This document shows, in pieces, positions 6,748-12,701 of a DNA stretch of 12,701 nt (position 1 is its first letter; each line of letters begins with the position of its first letter). This DNA comes from Anaerolineaceae bacterium (GTDB taxonomy: Bacteria > Chloroflexota > Anaerolineae > Anaerolineales > Anaerolineaceae), in contig JAQVUC010000010.1 in the NCBI GenBank assembly GCA_028699715.1, forward strand, positions 1 through 12,701, written 5' to 3'. The position numbers were made by a program, and so were the translations under genes. The notes under the pieces are model-generated. The model did no database searches and had not been told where the DNA came from. It saw nothing but the letters and a program-made list of their open reading frames with translations.

Positions 6748-7500
6748 TTAATATGTTACTAATTCATCTGGTAGAAAATCAGTCCGGTTGTGGTAAGCCA
6801 GCGTCACCCTGTTATTGTTGAAATCATAGCGGCTCAATGCACAATTACAGAAGGAATACCAATAGGGCAGATTGCGATTTTCGGGTTCTTCAAGCGCGAT
6901 TTGAAAAATAACTCGCACCAAATAGTTATAAAAGCCGCCATGTGTGATGACGCCAACCCGATCATCTGATCCAAGATGACATTCTTTAAGGAAGTTAAGC
7001 ACTTCTTTCGCTCGCTGCATTGGTGCTGAATCTTCTTCCCGACCGCCCTTCCACCAGCCTTTTGATTCTATTGGATGATAAAACTGAAGATTCGGAAAAT
7101 GTCTTGCAAAGAATTCAGGACTGCCGCCATATTCCAGACTGATTTCTGAAACACCATTGACCACATTTTCCAAGTAGACGCCTCCAACCTCATGCACTTG
7201 CGGAAGAGCTGTCAGGGGAACTCCAGTCTTTTCAGAAATGATTGTGCCCGTTTGGACAGCCCGGATCATCAGACTGGAATAGAGATGCGTTAGTCCAAAA
7301 GCATAACGATTCTGCAGATCATCTGTAAGGTCTTTTTGCAAATCCTCTTTTTGGGCTAAAAATTCACCCGCGTACTGGGCTTGAAGAACACCTGTCTCTG
7401 TCAGGGGAGGATCTGACTCTCTGGCATGATCGGAATAACCATCATCCTGCCAGCGAGCATTATTGATTGATTGACCATGACGAATGAAATATAATTGCAT
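6748..7500 (-). CDS. Histidine phosphatase superfamily (phosphoglycerate mutase-like) protein
   Basis: This 250-residue member of the histidine phosphatase superfamily begins directly with the catalytic strand, FIRHGQS (6-12); His8 is the residue that is phosphorylated. Other expected parts are Arg80 in the SSLMIRAVQT segment (75-84), the likely general acid Glu104 in QVHEVGG, and the second catalytic histidine His187 in ITHGG (185-189). The start at base 7500 is chosen because GGAGTG precedes it and the RHG strand normally opens these proteins; the frame extends only five codons further. The protein is longer than small cobalamin-type phosphatases, with an insert around residues 105-160 (rich in Trp, Gly and Glu) that probably shapes the substrate pocket. 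The substrate is unknown; both phosphatase and mutase roles occur in the family. It is cytoplasmic and first in an operon with CNNM/CorC copy 2, which gives no clear clue to its substrate. Confidence 0.85.
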   Translation of the reverse strand: MQLYFIRHGQSINNARWQDDGYSDHARESDPPLTETGVLQAQYAGEFLAQKEDLQKDLTDDLQNRYAFGLTHLYSSLMIRAVQTGTIISEKTGVPLTALPQVHEVGGVYLENVVNGVSEISLEYGGSPEFFARHFPNLQFYHPIESKGWWKGGREEDSAPMQRAKEVLNFLKECHLGSDDRVGVITHGGFYNYLVRVIFQIALEEPENRNLPYWYSFCNCALSRYDFNNNRVTLAYHNRTDFLPDELVTY

Positions 7501-7517
7501 AGACACTCCGTCCAACG

Positions 7518-7523
7518 ATTATA
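7518..7523 (-). promoter_or_regulatory. -10 box for the phosphatase-CNNM operon
   Basis: On the minus strand a consensus TATAAT (7523 down to 7518) lies 17 bases before the start codon at 7500. No good -35 is seen; the hexamer at 17-base spacing is CTATTT. Predicted transcription would begin near 7511, giving a leader of about 10 bases that just holds the GGAG ribosome site. Confidence 0.5.
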
Positions 7524-7575
7524 CCCGCTGAATACTTCTTAAATAGACCTTTTTTGTTCTTCTAAAGCTGTCAAT

Positions 7576-7606
7576 TTGTGCAAAGCTTCTGTCAGAGTGT
7601 TATAAT
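7576..7606 (+). promoter_or_regulatory. Promoter of the prfA-prmC-tsaC-GH36 operon
   Basis: A consensus -10, TATAAT (7601-7606), stands 31 bases before the prfA ATG, with a partial -35, TTGTGC (7576-7581), at a long 19-base spacing. Transcription would begin near 7613, inside a small AATTCGAATT palindrome (7610-7619). An imperfect direct repeat surrounds the -35 region: CTGTCA at 7568-7573 and again at 7589-7594, each preceded by AAAGCT nearby. Confidence 0.6.
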
Positions 7607-7637
7607 CTCAATTCGAATTTAATGGGATGAAATTAGT

Positions 7638-8711
7638 ATGCTGGATAAACTTAACTCAATTATTGAACACTTTGAAGACCTGGACCGACGACTGGCAGAA
7701 GTTGGACAGGATTATCAATTAGCTGCAGAACTTTCAAAAGAAAGATCTGATCTTGAGCCATTGGTAAACCTTGCCAGGGAATATAAAGAGAACCTGGTCA
7801 AAACAGAAGAAACTCAGGAACTGATCGAGGCGTCTGAGGGCGAACTTCTAGATCTGGCAAAAATGGAACTCGAAGAGATGCTCTCCCGCAAGGAAGAGCT
7901 TGAGACTCTGCTCAAATCAAAATTGATCCCCAAAGACCCGCGAGACAACCGCAACGTAATTGTTGAGATTCGTGCTGGCACCGGCGGAGACGAAGCAGGC
8001 TTGTTTGTTTCTGACCTTTTGCGCATGTATTTAAAATACGCTGACATCCACAACTACAAAACTGAGATCATTTCTTCCAACGAGACCGGTATTGGTGGTT
8101 ACAAAGAAGTCACCTTCGCCATCAAAGGTAAGGGCGCTTATTCCCGCTTCAAGTTTGAATCCGGTGTTCACCGTGTTCAACGTGTGCCTGAGACTGAATC
8201 ACAGGGACGCATCCACACCTCCACTGTCACAGTGGCCGTACTGGCTGAAGTTGACGACTTCGAAATAGACATCCCTGATTCTGACATCGAGATGGATGTT
8301 TTCAAGTCTGCTGGAGCGGGCGGGCAGAACGTGCAAAAGAACATGACCGCTGTGCGCCTCCACCACAAACCGACCGGTATCATCGTCGCCTGCCAGGACG
8401 AACGCTCACAACTGCAAAACCGACAGCGCGCCATGAGCGTGCTCAAAGCCCGGCTCTATGGAATTGAGGAAGAAAAACGCCAGAACGAACTTGACGCTAC
8501 CCGCCGTTCCCAAATTGGCACGGGCGAGCGCTCTGAAAAGATCCGCACCTACAATTACCCCCAATCTCGCGTGACTGACCATCGTATTAATATTTCATCG
8601 TTTAACATCGCCGCAGTCATGGATGGGTATGAGTTAGACACATTCATCGAAGAATTACAGCACGCAGAAGAAGCTGAACGCTTAGCAAACTTTGAAGGCA
8701 ATGGCAAATGA
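7638..8711 (+). CDS. prfA: Peptide chain release factor 1 (RF1)
   Basis: This 357-residue class I release factor is close to the usual length (about 360). It reads UAA and UAG in the ribosomal A site and triggers peptide release. The stop-codon reading tripeptide is P-E-T at 184-186, the PxT form that marks RF1; RF2 has SPF. The peptidyl-transferase motif GGQ is at 228-230, and its Gln230 is the target of PrmC, encoded next. The coiled N-terminal domain 1 (about 1-100) is rich in Glu and Lys, and AGTGGDEAG (113-121) is the usual start of the core. After GGQ the sequence is NVQKN rather than the HVNTT of E. coli, a lineage variant. The start at 7638 has only a weak GGGATGA before it but gives the expected N-terminus. 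It is the first gene of a tight operon with prmC, tsaC and a glycosidase. Confidence 0.97.
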   Translation: MLDKLNSIIEHFEDLDRRLAEVGQDYQLAAELSKERSDLEPLVNLAREYKENLVKTEETQELIEASEGELLDLAKMELEEMLSRKEELETLLKSKLIPKDPRDNRNVIVEIRAGTGGDEAGLFVSDLLRMYLKYADIHNYKTEIISSNETGIGGYKEVTFAIKGKGAYSRFKFESGVHRVQRVPETESQGRIHTSTVTVAVLAEVDDFEIDIPDSDIEMDVFKSAGAGGQNVQKNMTAVRLHHKPTGIIVACQDERSQLQNRQRAMSVLKARLYGIEEEKRQNELDATRRSQIGTGERSEKIRTYNYPQSRVTDHRINISSFNIAAVMDGYELDTFIEELQHAEEAERLANFEGNGK

Positions 8712-9546
8712 GCCCCTGGACAGCCAAAGCATCGGCTTCCATCTAACAAAGGCTAAACATCCTCACCAGATTACCCTGGCGCTGTTTTCATACGTATTGA
8801 AAAAACCAAAAACCTGGCTGCTCGCCCACCCTGAAACTCACCTGACAACTCAACAATCAGAGCAATTTGCTGGACTGGCTGAGCGCCTTGAGCAGGGTGA
8901 ACCGCTTCCTTATCTCATTGGTAAACAAGAGTTATATGGTATCGACTTTAAGGTCGACCCTTCAGTCCTGATTCCCCGCCCGGAAACTGAGCTGCTAGTT
9001 GAAGAAGCCCTGGCATGGCTGCGCGCTCACCCTGCTGCCCGTTCTGGGATCGATGTCGGCACAGGCTCCGGCTGTATTGCCATAGCCCTGATGGTCAATT
9101 GTCCGGATTTGCGGATGGTGGCAACCGACATTTCCAGCCCGGCACTTCAACTTGCCTCCCAAAACGCACTGGCTTACCATTTGGAAGAGCGCATAAGTTT
9201 TGTTTGCTGTGACCTGCTGCCAGACGGCGCTGAACCGGTTGACCTCATCTGCGCGAACCTTCCCTATATTCCCACAGCCAAACTTGAAGAAGTCAACAGT
9301 CTCCCCTGGGAACCAAGCCTGGCCCTGGATGGCGGTACCGGGGGCTTGGATTTGATCCAGAAGCTGCTTATAAGGGCAAAACCACTGATCAAAACACCAG
9401 GCCTGATCTTGCTTGAAACCGAAGCAAGTTTGGGGAAACAAACGCTGGAGCTGGCTGGCGCCAGTTTCCCTCAAGCTAAGATTTCCTTGATCAAAGACCT
9501 GAATGATAGAGACCGCTTGATCAGAATTGAGCTTCTCGATGAATGA
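8701..9546 (+). CDS. prmC: Release factor glutamine N5-methyltransferase (PrmC/HemK)
   Basis: This 281-residue PrmC transfers a methyl group from SAM to the GGQ glutamine of release factors, here probably the RF1 encoded just upstream. An N-terminal helical domain (about 1-85) recognises the factor. The linker IPRPETELLVE (91-101) is a family hallmark. The SAM-binding motif is DVGTGSG (118-124), the acidic ribose contact is ATDIS (141-145), and the substrate-Gln motif is NLPY (186-189), where most PrmC proteins have NPPY. The ATG at 8701 overlaps the prfA stop by 11 bases. A TTG at 8692 is possible, but the ATG is preferred, although the GAAGG before it is closer than ideal. The overlap implies coupled translation. 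The protein is cytoplasmic. prfA-prmC adjacency is common in bacteria, which supports the call. Confidence 0.94.
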   Translation: MANEPLDSQSIGFHLTKAKHPHQITLALFSYVLKKPKTWLLAHPETHLTTQQSEQFAGLAERLEQGEPLPYLIGKQELYGIDFKVDPSVLIPRPETELLVEEALAWLRAHPAARSGIDVGTGSGCIAIALMVNCPDLRMVATDISSPALQLASQNALAYHLEERISFVCCDLLPDGAEPVDLICANLPYIPTAKLEEVNSLPWEPSLALDGGTGGLDLIQKLLIRAKPLIKTPGLILLETEASLGKQTLELAGASFPQAKISLIKDLNDRDRLIRIELLDE

Positions 9547-10165
9547 TTACCTCACCCAAATCCTTCCGCTAGATGACCCTTATGTAATCACCAAAGCGCT
9601 GGCAACACTCCAGTCAGATGGTTTAATTGTGTTTCCAACCGATACGCTGTATGGACTGGCCGGCAGGATTAACGAAATCAGCATTCAAAAAATCTACGCT
9701 GCCAAGCAGCGTCCGGAAGAAAAGGCCATCCCGGTCCTGATTGGACACCCGGACCAACTGGTCTCCATCGTTAGAGATATTCATCCGCAGGTTTTGAATC
9801 TGATGCGGGTTTTTTGGCCTGGCGCGCTGACCTTGATCTTGCCCAAACGAGCAGACCTGCCGGTTTCACTTAGCCCCTACGAAGGGCTGGCGGTTAGAAT
9901 GCCTAAGCATTCATTCGCGCTCGACCTCCTCCAACAAACCGGACCTCTGGCGGTGACCAGTGCCAACATTTCCTCTTTTCCAAACCCTGCCACCGCCCAG
10001 GATGTCTACGCGCAACTGGCAGGTAAGGTTTCTCTGATCATTGACGGAGGGGAACTCCCCCAAGCTCAGGCCTCCACAATCGTTGATTGCCTGTCCGGGC
10101 AACCCAAATTGCTTAGAGAAGGTCCAATTGCCTTTGAGCAAATTTTGCAAGAATGGAACTCGTAA
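9539..10165 (+). CDS. tsaC: Threonylcarbamoyl-AMP synthase (TsaC/YrdC type)
   Basis: This 208-residue protein of the YrdC/Sua5 family makes threonylcarbamoyl-AMP from threonine, bicarbonate and ATP, the first step of the t6A37 modification in tRNAs that read ANN codons. Landmarks are FPTDTLYGL (32-40), the KxR signature KQR (56-58), WPGALT (93-98), SANIS (141-145), STIVD (179-183) and LREG (192-195). It ends after the YrdC domain, so it is the short TsaC type without the Sua5 C-terminal domain. The ATG at 9539 overlaps the prmC stop by 8 bases; the alternative TTG at 9527 would add four residues. Only a weak TTGAG stands before the ATG, which fits translation by coupling. prfA, prmC and a tsaC-type gene lie close together in other bacteria, such as Bacillus, so this order is an old arrangement. 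Confidence 0.95.
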   Translation: MNDYLTQILPLDDPYVITKALATLQSDGLIVFPTDTLYGLAGRINEISIQKIYAAKQRPEEKAIPVLIGHPDQLVSIVRDIHPQVLNLMRVFWPGALTLILPKRADLPVSLSPYEGLAVRMPKHSFALDLLQQTGPLAVTSANISSFPNPATAQDVYAQLAGKVSLIIDGGELPQAQASTIVDCLSGQPKLLREGPIAFEQILQEWNS

Positions 10166-12492
10166 TGAAAGAACTTTCTAATCCCTGGTTGCATTTCACA
10201 ATTGATGAGACTGATTGTTCCTTTACTTTGGAAAGTCTGCAATTCCCAAATGCAAAATTCAGTAATTCTCGCTACACTTTGCGATTTCATCAAGAACAGG
10301 ACCTCCTGAGCTCCAGCGATTTGCGCTTGCTTTCCCTTAAACAGAAAAGTGTAATCGATCCAAAACACGGCAGGATGGAAACTCTCCTCCTCACCTATGT
10401 TCCTGATACGGAAAATTTCGAACTGCTGGTTGAGTTTGCTCTGCCTGCTGAATCCCCTTTCCTCTTTCAGAAAATGCGGTTGACCAACACGGGCAAGCTT
10501 ACACTGAATCCCAACCGCTTTGTTTTCGCCCAAATCAATAGAGGTGATCTCAGTTTTTCTGATTCGCAATCCTCCCAAACCGCCTTTTTTAGCAATGGTT
10601 GGCAAAGCTGGTCGCCCAGCGCTGCCTGGCAGTATGGGCAGCGTCAAATCCGCAGCCGTCTGGTTAAATTTGCTCATCCTATGCTCTACAACGCTGACAC
10701 ACCCATCACGAAAAAGCCTTCTTGTTTTTCTTCGGACATGTATGCTGCCTTGCTCGATCACAGCTCTGAGGCTGGTTTACTTTGCGGCTTTCTATCCCAA
10801 AAAGAACAGTTCGGGTCTTTGATTTCAACGCTGCACCCCGAACCTGACCTACAGGTTTGGGCTGGAACTGATGATGTTGACCTGCTCCCAGGTTCGGTAC
10901 TGGAGAGCGATTGCTTAGCCTGGCAATTTTTCGACATCAAAGAACAGCATCCTTTCGATTCTTACTTTGAGACGGTTGCCAGGGAAAACGAAGTCAAAGA
11001 GCGCATCCAGACTCCTTTGGGATGGTGTTCCTGGTATTACTATTTCAGAAACATTAAACCGGATCAGATACGTGAAAATCTGCAGGCTTTGACTGACCTC
11101 AAGGAAGAGCTCCCCCTTGAATTCTTTCAAATCGATGACGGTTTTGAAAAAGATGTCGGCACCTGGTTGGAGTTCCACCAGAATTTTCCTGAGGGACTTG
11201 AGCCTCTGGTGAAAGAGATCAAACAGGACGGATTTACTCCAGGACTTTGGCTTGCTCCATTTATCCTTGAGCGGAATTCCGATCTGATAAAAAAACACCC
11301 CCAATGGCTTTTGCGGAAGAAGAACGGTCAACCCGCAAACAGCGGTTTTGTATGGGAAAAATTCGGTCGCGCGCTCGACTTGACCTTACCAGATGTTGAG
11401 CAGTACTTGCGAAAAGTGATCCGAACAACTGTACACGAATGGGGTTTCTCCTACTTAAAACTAGACTTTTTGTATGCGGCCGCTCTGCAGGGGCAGCACC
11501 ATGACCGAACTCTCACGCGCGCCCAAATCCTGCGTAAAGGGCTTGAAATGATCCGTGAAGAGGCGGGAAACCAAAGCATTCTGCTTGGCTGCGGCTGCCC
11601 GATCGGGCCGGGTATAGGCATATTCGATATGATGCGCATCAGTGCTGACGTCAGCCCGGAATGGGAACCCAATGTCTACGGCTTAAAAAAGCCATTCCAA
11701 GACGAGCCAAATATCCCTTGCGCTCGCAATGCCATCAACAATATCCTCACCCGTTCTGCCATGGACCCGCATTTCTGGGTTAATGATCCGGATTGTCTCC
11801 TGGTCAGGGAGGATTCAAAACTTACGCTTGCCGAGGTGCAATCCCTGGCGTCTGCGATTGCACTGACCGGCGGTGCCCTGCTGCTTTCAGACGATATGAC
11901 CAAACTCAATCCACAAAGATTGAGGATCGCTCAGTCCCTGCTTCCTCTTTTACCGCCTAACCCGCGGGTCAAAGACCTCTTCGAAAAGAGCTTGCCTGGT
12001 CAAATCCAGCAAACGCTCACAAACGCCCAATCTGGGTGGGAGCTTATCGTCCTCTTTAATTGGTCTGATGAAGCAGCTGACTTGAAGTTGGATTTGCGGG
12101 AGTGGAATTTGGACGACAAACAATGGCTAATGCGTGAATTCTGGACGGGTGAAATGGCTGTCATTGATCAAGGCTACACTTTTCAGAAAGTGGAAGCGCA
12201 TGGAGTTCGTGTTCTGGCTTTGCGCCCCATGAAAAGCCCTTCTTACCTGGGGAGTGATCTGCATATCTCACAAGGCATCGAACTAAAAGAATGGAAGGCT
12301 GAAAGCGACAAGCTTTCTTTCACCTTAAATCTTGATCGCAAAACTTCTGGGGTTTGTTATCTCTGGTCAGATCGAATCCCAACCTCCGTGACCCAAAACG
12401 GAAGCGCAGCAATTTGGGAATTCTCTGCTGGAAATATCATCAAAATTCAAGTAGATTTAGACCCTTTAAGTGAGATAAAGCTCACCTATTAA
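10165..12492 (+). CDS. GH36-family alpha-galactosidase
   Basis: This 775-residue glycoside hydrolase should cleave terminal alpha-1,6-galactose from sugars such as melibiose, raffinose or stachyose by a retaining mechanism. An N-terminal beta-sandwich (about 1-280) carries NGWQSWSPS (144-152). The catalytic barrel starts at GWCSWYYYF (286-294), then FQIDDGFEKD (321-330), and resembles the Thermotoga maritima type of GH36. The nucleophile is Asp434 in YLKLDFLYA and the acid/base is Asp495 in MRISADVSPEW. A C-terminal beta domain follows from about 615. The start chosen is the ATG at 10165, which shares one base with the tsaC stop (TAATG) and has GGA 6 bases before it; ATG 10153 would add four residues. 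No signal peptide is seen, so it acts inside the cell and needs imported oligosaccharide, yet no sugar transporter is nearby. It ends the prfA operon, an unexpected place for a catabolic enzyme. Confidence 0.93.
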   Translation: MKELSNPWLHFTIDETDCSFTLESLQFPNAKFSNSRYTLRFHQEQDLLSSSDLRLLSLKQKSVIDPKHGRMETLLLTYVPDTENFELLVEFALPAESPFLFQKMRLTNTGKLTLNPNRFVFAQINRGDLSFSDSQSSQTAFFSNGWQSWSPSAAWQYGQRQIRSRLVKFAHPMLYNADTPITKKPSCFSSDMYAALLDHSSEAGLLCGFLSQKEQFGSLISTLHPEPDLQVWAGTDDVDLLPGSVLESDCLAWQFFDIKEQHPFDSYFETVARENEVKERIQTPLGWCSWYYYFRNIKPDQIRENLQALTDLKEELPLEFFQIDDGFEKDVGTWLEFHQNFPEGLEPLVKEIKQDGFTPGLWLAPFILERNSDLIKKHPQWLLRKKNGQPANSGFVWEKFGRALDLTLPDVEQYLRKVIRTTVHEWGFSYLKLDFLYAAALQGQHHDRTLTRAQILRKGLEMIREEAGNQSILLGCGCPIGPGIGIFDMMRISADVSPEWEPNVYGLKKPFQDEPNIPCARNAINNILTRSAMDPHFWVNDPDCLLVREDSKLTLAEVQSLASAIALTGGALLLSDDMTKLNPQRLRIAQSLLPLLPPNPRVKDLFEKSLPGQIQQTLTNAQSGWELIVLFNWSDEAADLKLDLREWNLDDKQWLMREFWTGEMAVIDQGYTFQKVEAHGVRVLALRPMKSPSYLGSDLHISQGIELKEWKAESDKLSFTLNLDRKTSGVCYLWSDRIPTSVTQNGSAAIWEFSAGNIIKIQVDLDPLSEIKLTY

Positions 12493-12493
12493 A

Positions 12494-12523
12494 CAAATAG
12501 CGCCCAACTTAGGGCGCTATTTG
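12494..12523. terminator. Strong bidirectional terminator after the GH36 gene
   Basis: A perfect 12-bp inverted repeat (CAAATAGCGCCC at 12494-12505, GGGCGCTATTTG at 12512-12523) has a 6-base loop and a GC-rich inner half. It starts one base past the GH36 stop codon. CTAACTTTTTG follows on the plus strand. On the minus strand TTTAATAG follows the stem, whose last bases are T-rich. It should end both the plus-strand operon and the converging gene at 12541. Confidence 0.85.
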
Positions 12524-12540
12524 CTAACTTTTTGATTTGC

Positions 12541-12701
12541 TTACTCTTTGACTTCTGTGTAGTCTTCTGACTCAAGCTGATCGATCTGATTTTTCTTCGC
12601 CCGGCGTTTAGCGGTAGATTTATTGATCGCTCTGAACAGGAAGTACAGCCCAACTCCCAACGGGATCAGGCAGGGCAGGCAACTGCTGCTGAATAGGCTC
12701 A
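12541..12701 (-). CDS. C-terminal end of a small membrane protein (partial)
   Basis: A minus-strand frame runs in from the right edge and stops with TAA at 12543-12541; 52 residues are visible and the start lies outside the window. The visible part opens with SLFSSSCLPC, includes a CxxC pair, and continues into a hydrophobic stretch (CLIPLGVGLYFLFR) that looks like one membrane helix. It then has a strongly basic segment (KSTAKRRAKK) and an acidic end (ESEDYTEVKE). The positive charges just after the helix suggest that the C-terminal tail faces the cytoplasm. It reads as a genuine gene because it is separated from the converging GH36 gene by a shared terminator and has an ordered charge pattern. 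I do not recognise the family and assign no function. Confidence 0.55.
   Translation of the reverse strand, partial: SLFSSSCLPCLIPLGVGLYFLFRAINKSTAKRRAKKNQIDQLESEDYTEVKE

Noticed and set aside
8995..9474. Open frame of about 160 codons on the minus strand inside prmC
   Set aside because: It has a Gln- and Cys-rich composition without motifs and is antisense to conserved PrmC motifs.
10066..10761. Open frame of about 230 codons on the minus strand across the tsaC/GH36 junction
   Set aside because: It lies antisense to two conserved genes and shows no family motif; the open frame follows from their codon use.
1..12701. Search for a new defence system, mobile island or CRISPR-like array
   Set aside because: I see no repeat arrays, transposase, integrase, tRNA junction or toxin-like gene pair. 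The genes are mostly conserved housekeeping families with uniform composition by eye.

Overview
The window is a gene-dense stretch of a bacterial chromosome with moderate GC content. It holds eleven protein-coding genes, two of them cut by the window edges. No gap between genes exceeds about 170 bases. I see no rRNA, tRNA, CRISPR array, insertion sequence, phage gene or plasmid function. The overall style suggests an Anaerolineae-like member of the Chloroflexota: the RF1 variant, a PrmC with NLPY instead of NPPY, paired CNNM/CorC proteins, and a GH36 enzyme of the Thermotoga type. This assignment is inference from protein style and was not tested by database search.

Layout. (a) 1-843: the 3' part of a two-domain GNAT acetyltransferase on the plus strand. 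It converges on a MalY/PatB-type aminotransferase (956-2107, minus), and a strong two-way hairpin terminator lies between them. (b) 2108-2198: a divergent promoter region. It leads rightward into a nine-helix UbiA-like membrane protein whose Asp-rich motifs are eroded, followed closely by a COG1092-type SAM methyltransferase (ends 3945). (c) 3950-7500, minus strand: a histidine phosphatase and a CNNM/CorC transporter-like protein form a two-gene operon that ends at a hairpin. A second CNNM/CorC paralogue follows under its own likely promoter and ends 4 bases from the converging methyltransferase. (d) 7501-7637: a second divergent promoter region. (e) 7638-12492, plus strand: prfA, prmC, tsaC and a GH36 alpha-galactosidase, with every junction overlapping, so translation is probably coupled. 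A 12-bp stem terminator closes the operon. (f) 12541-12701: the C-terminal end of a small minus-strand membrane protein.

How the genes work together. prfA, prmC and tsaC form a translation-accuracy group: release factor 1, the enzyme that methylates its GGQ glutamine, and the enzyme that makes the threonylcarbamoyl-AMP precursor of tRNA t6A. The alpha-galactosidase at the end of this operon has no evident link to translation and appears to be a passenger. The CNNM/CorC pair suggests divalent-cation homeostasis.

I found no clear undescribed multi-gene system. The most interesting points are two proteins that keep a family fold but lack expected catalytic residues: the UbiA-like protein, and the adjacent methyltransferase that lacks the RlmI-type cysteine. 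Next are the coupling of GH36 to the release-factor operon and a few short dyads and repeats in intergenic DNA.
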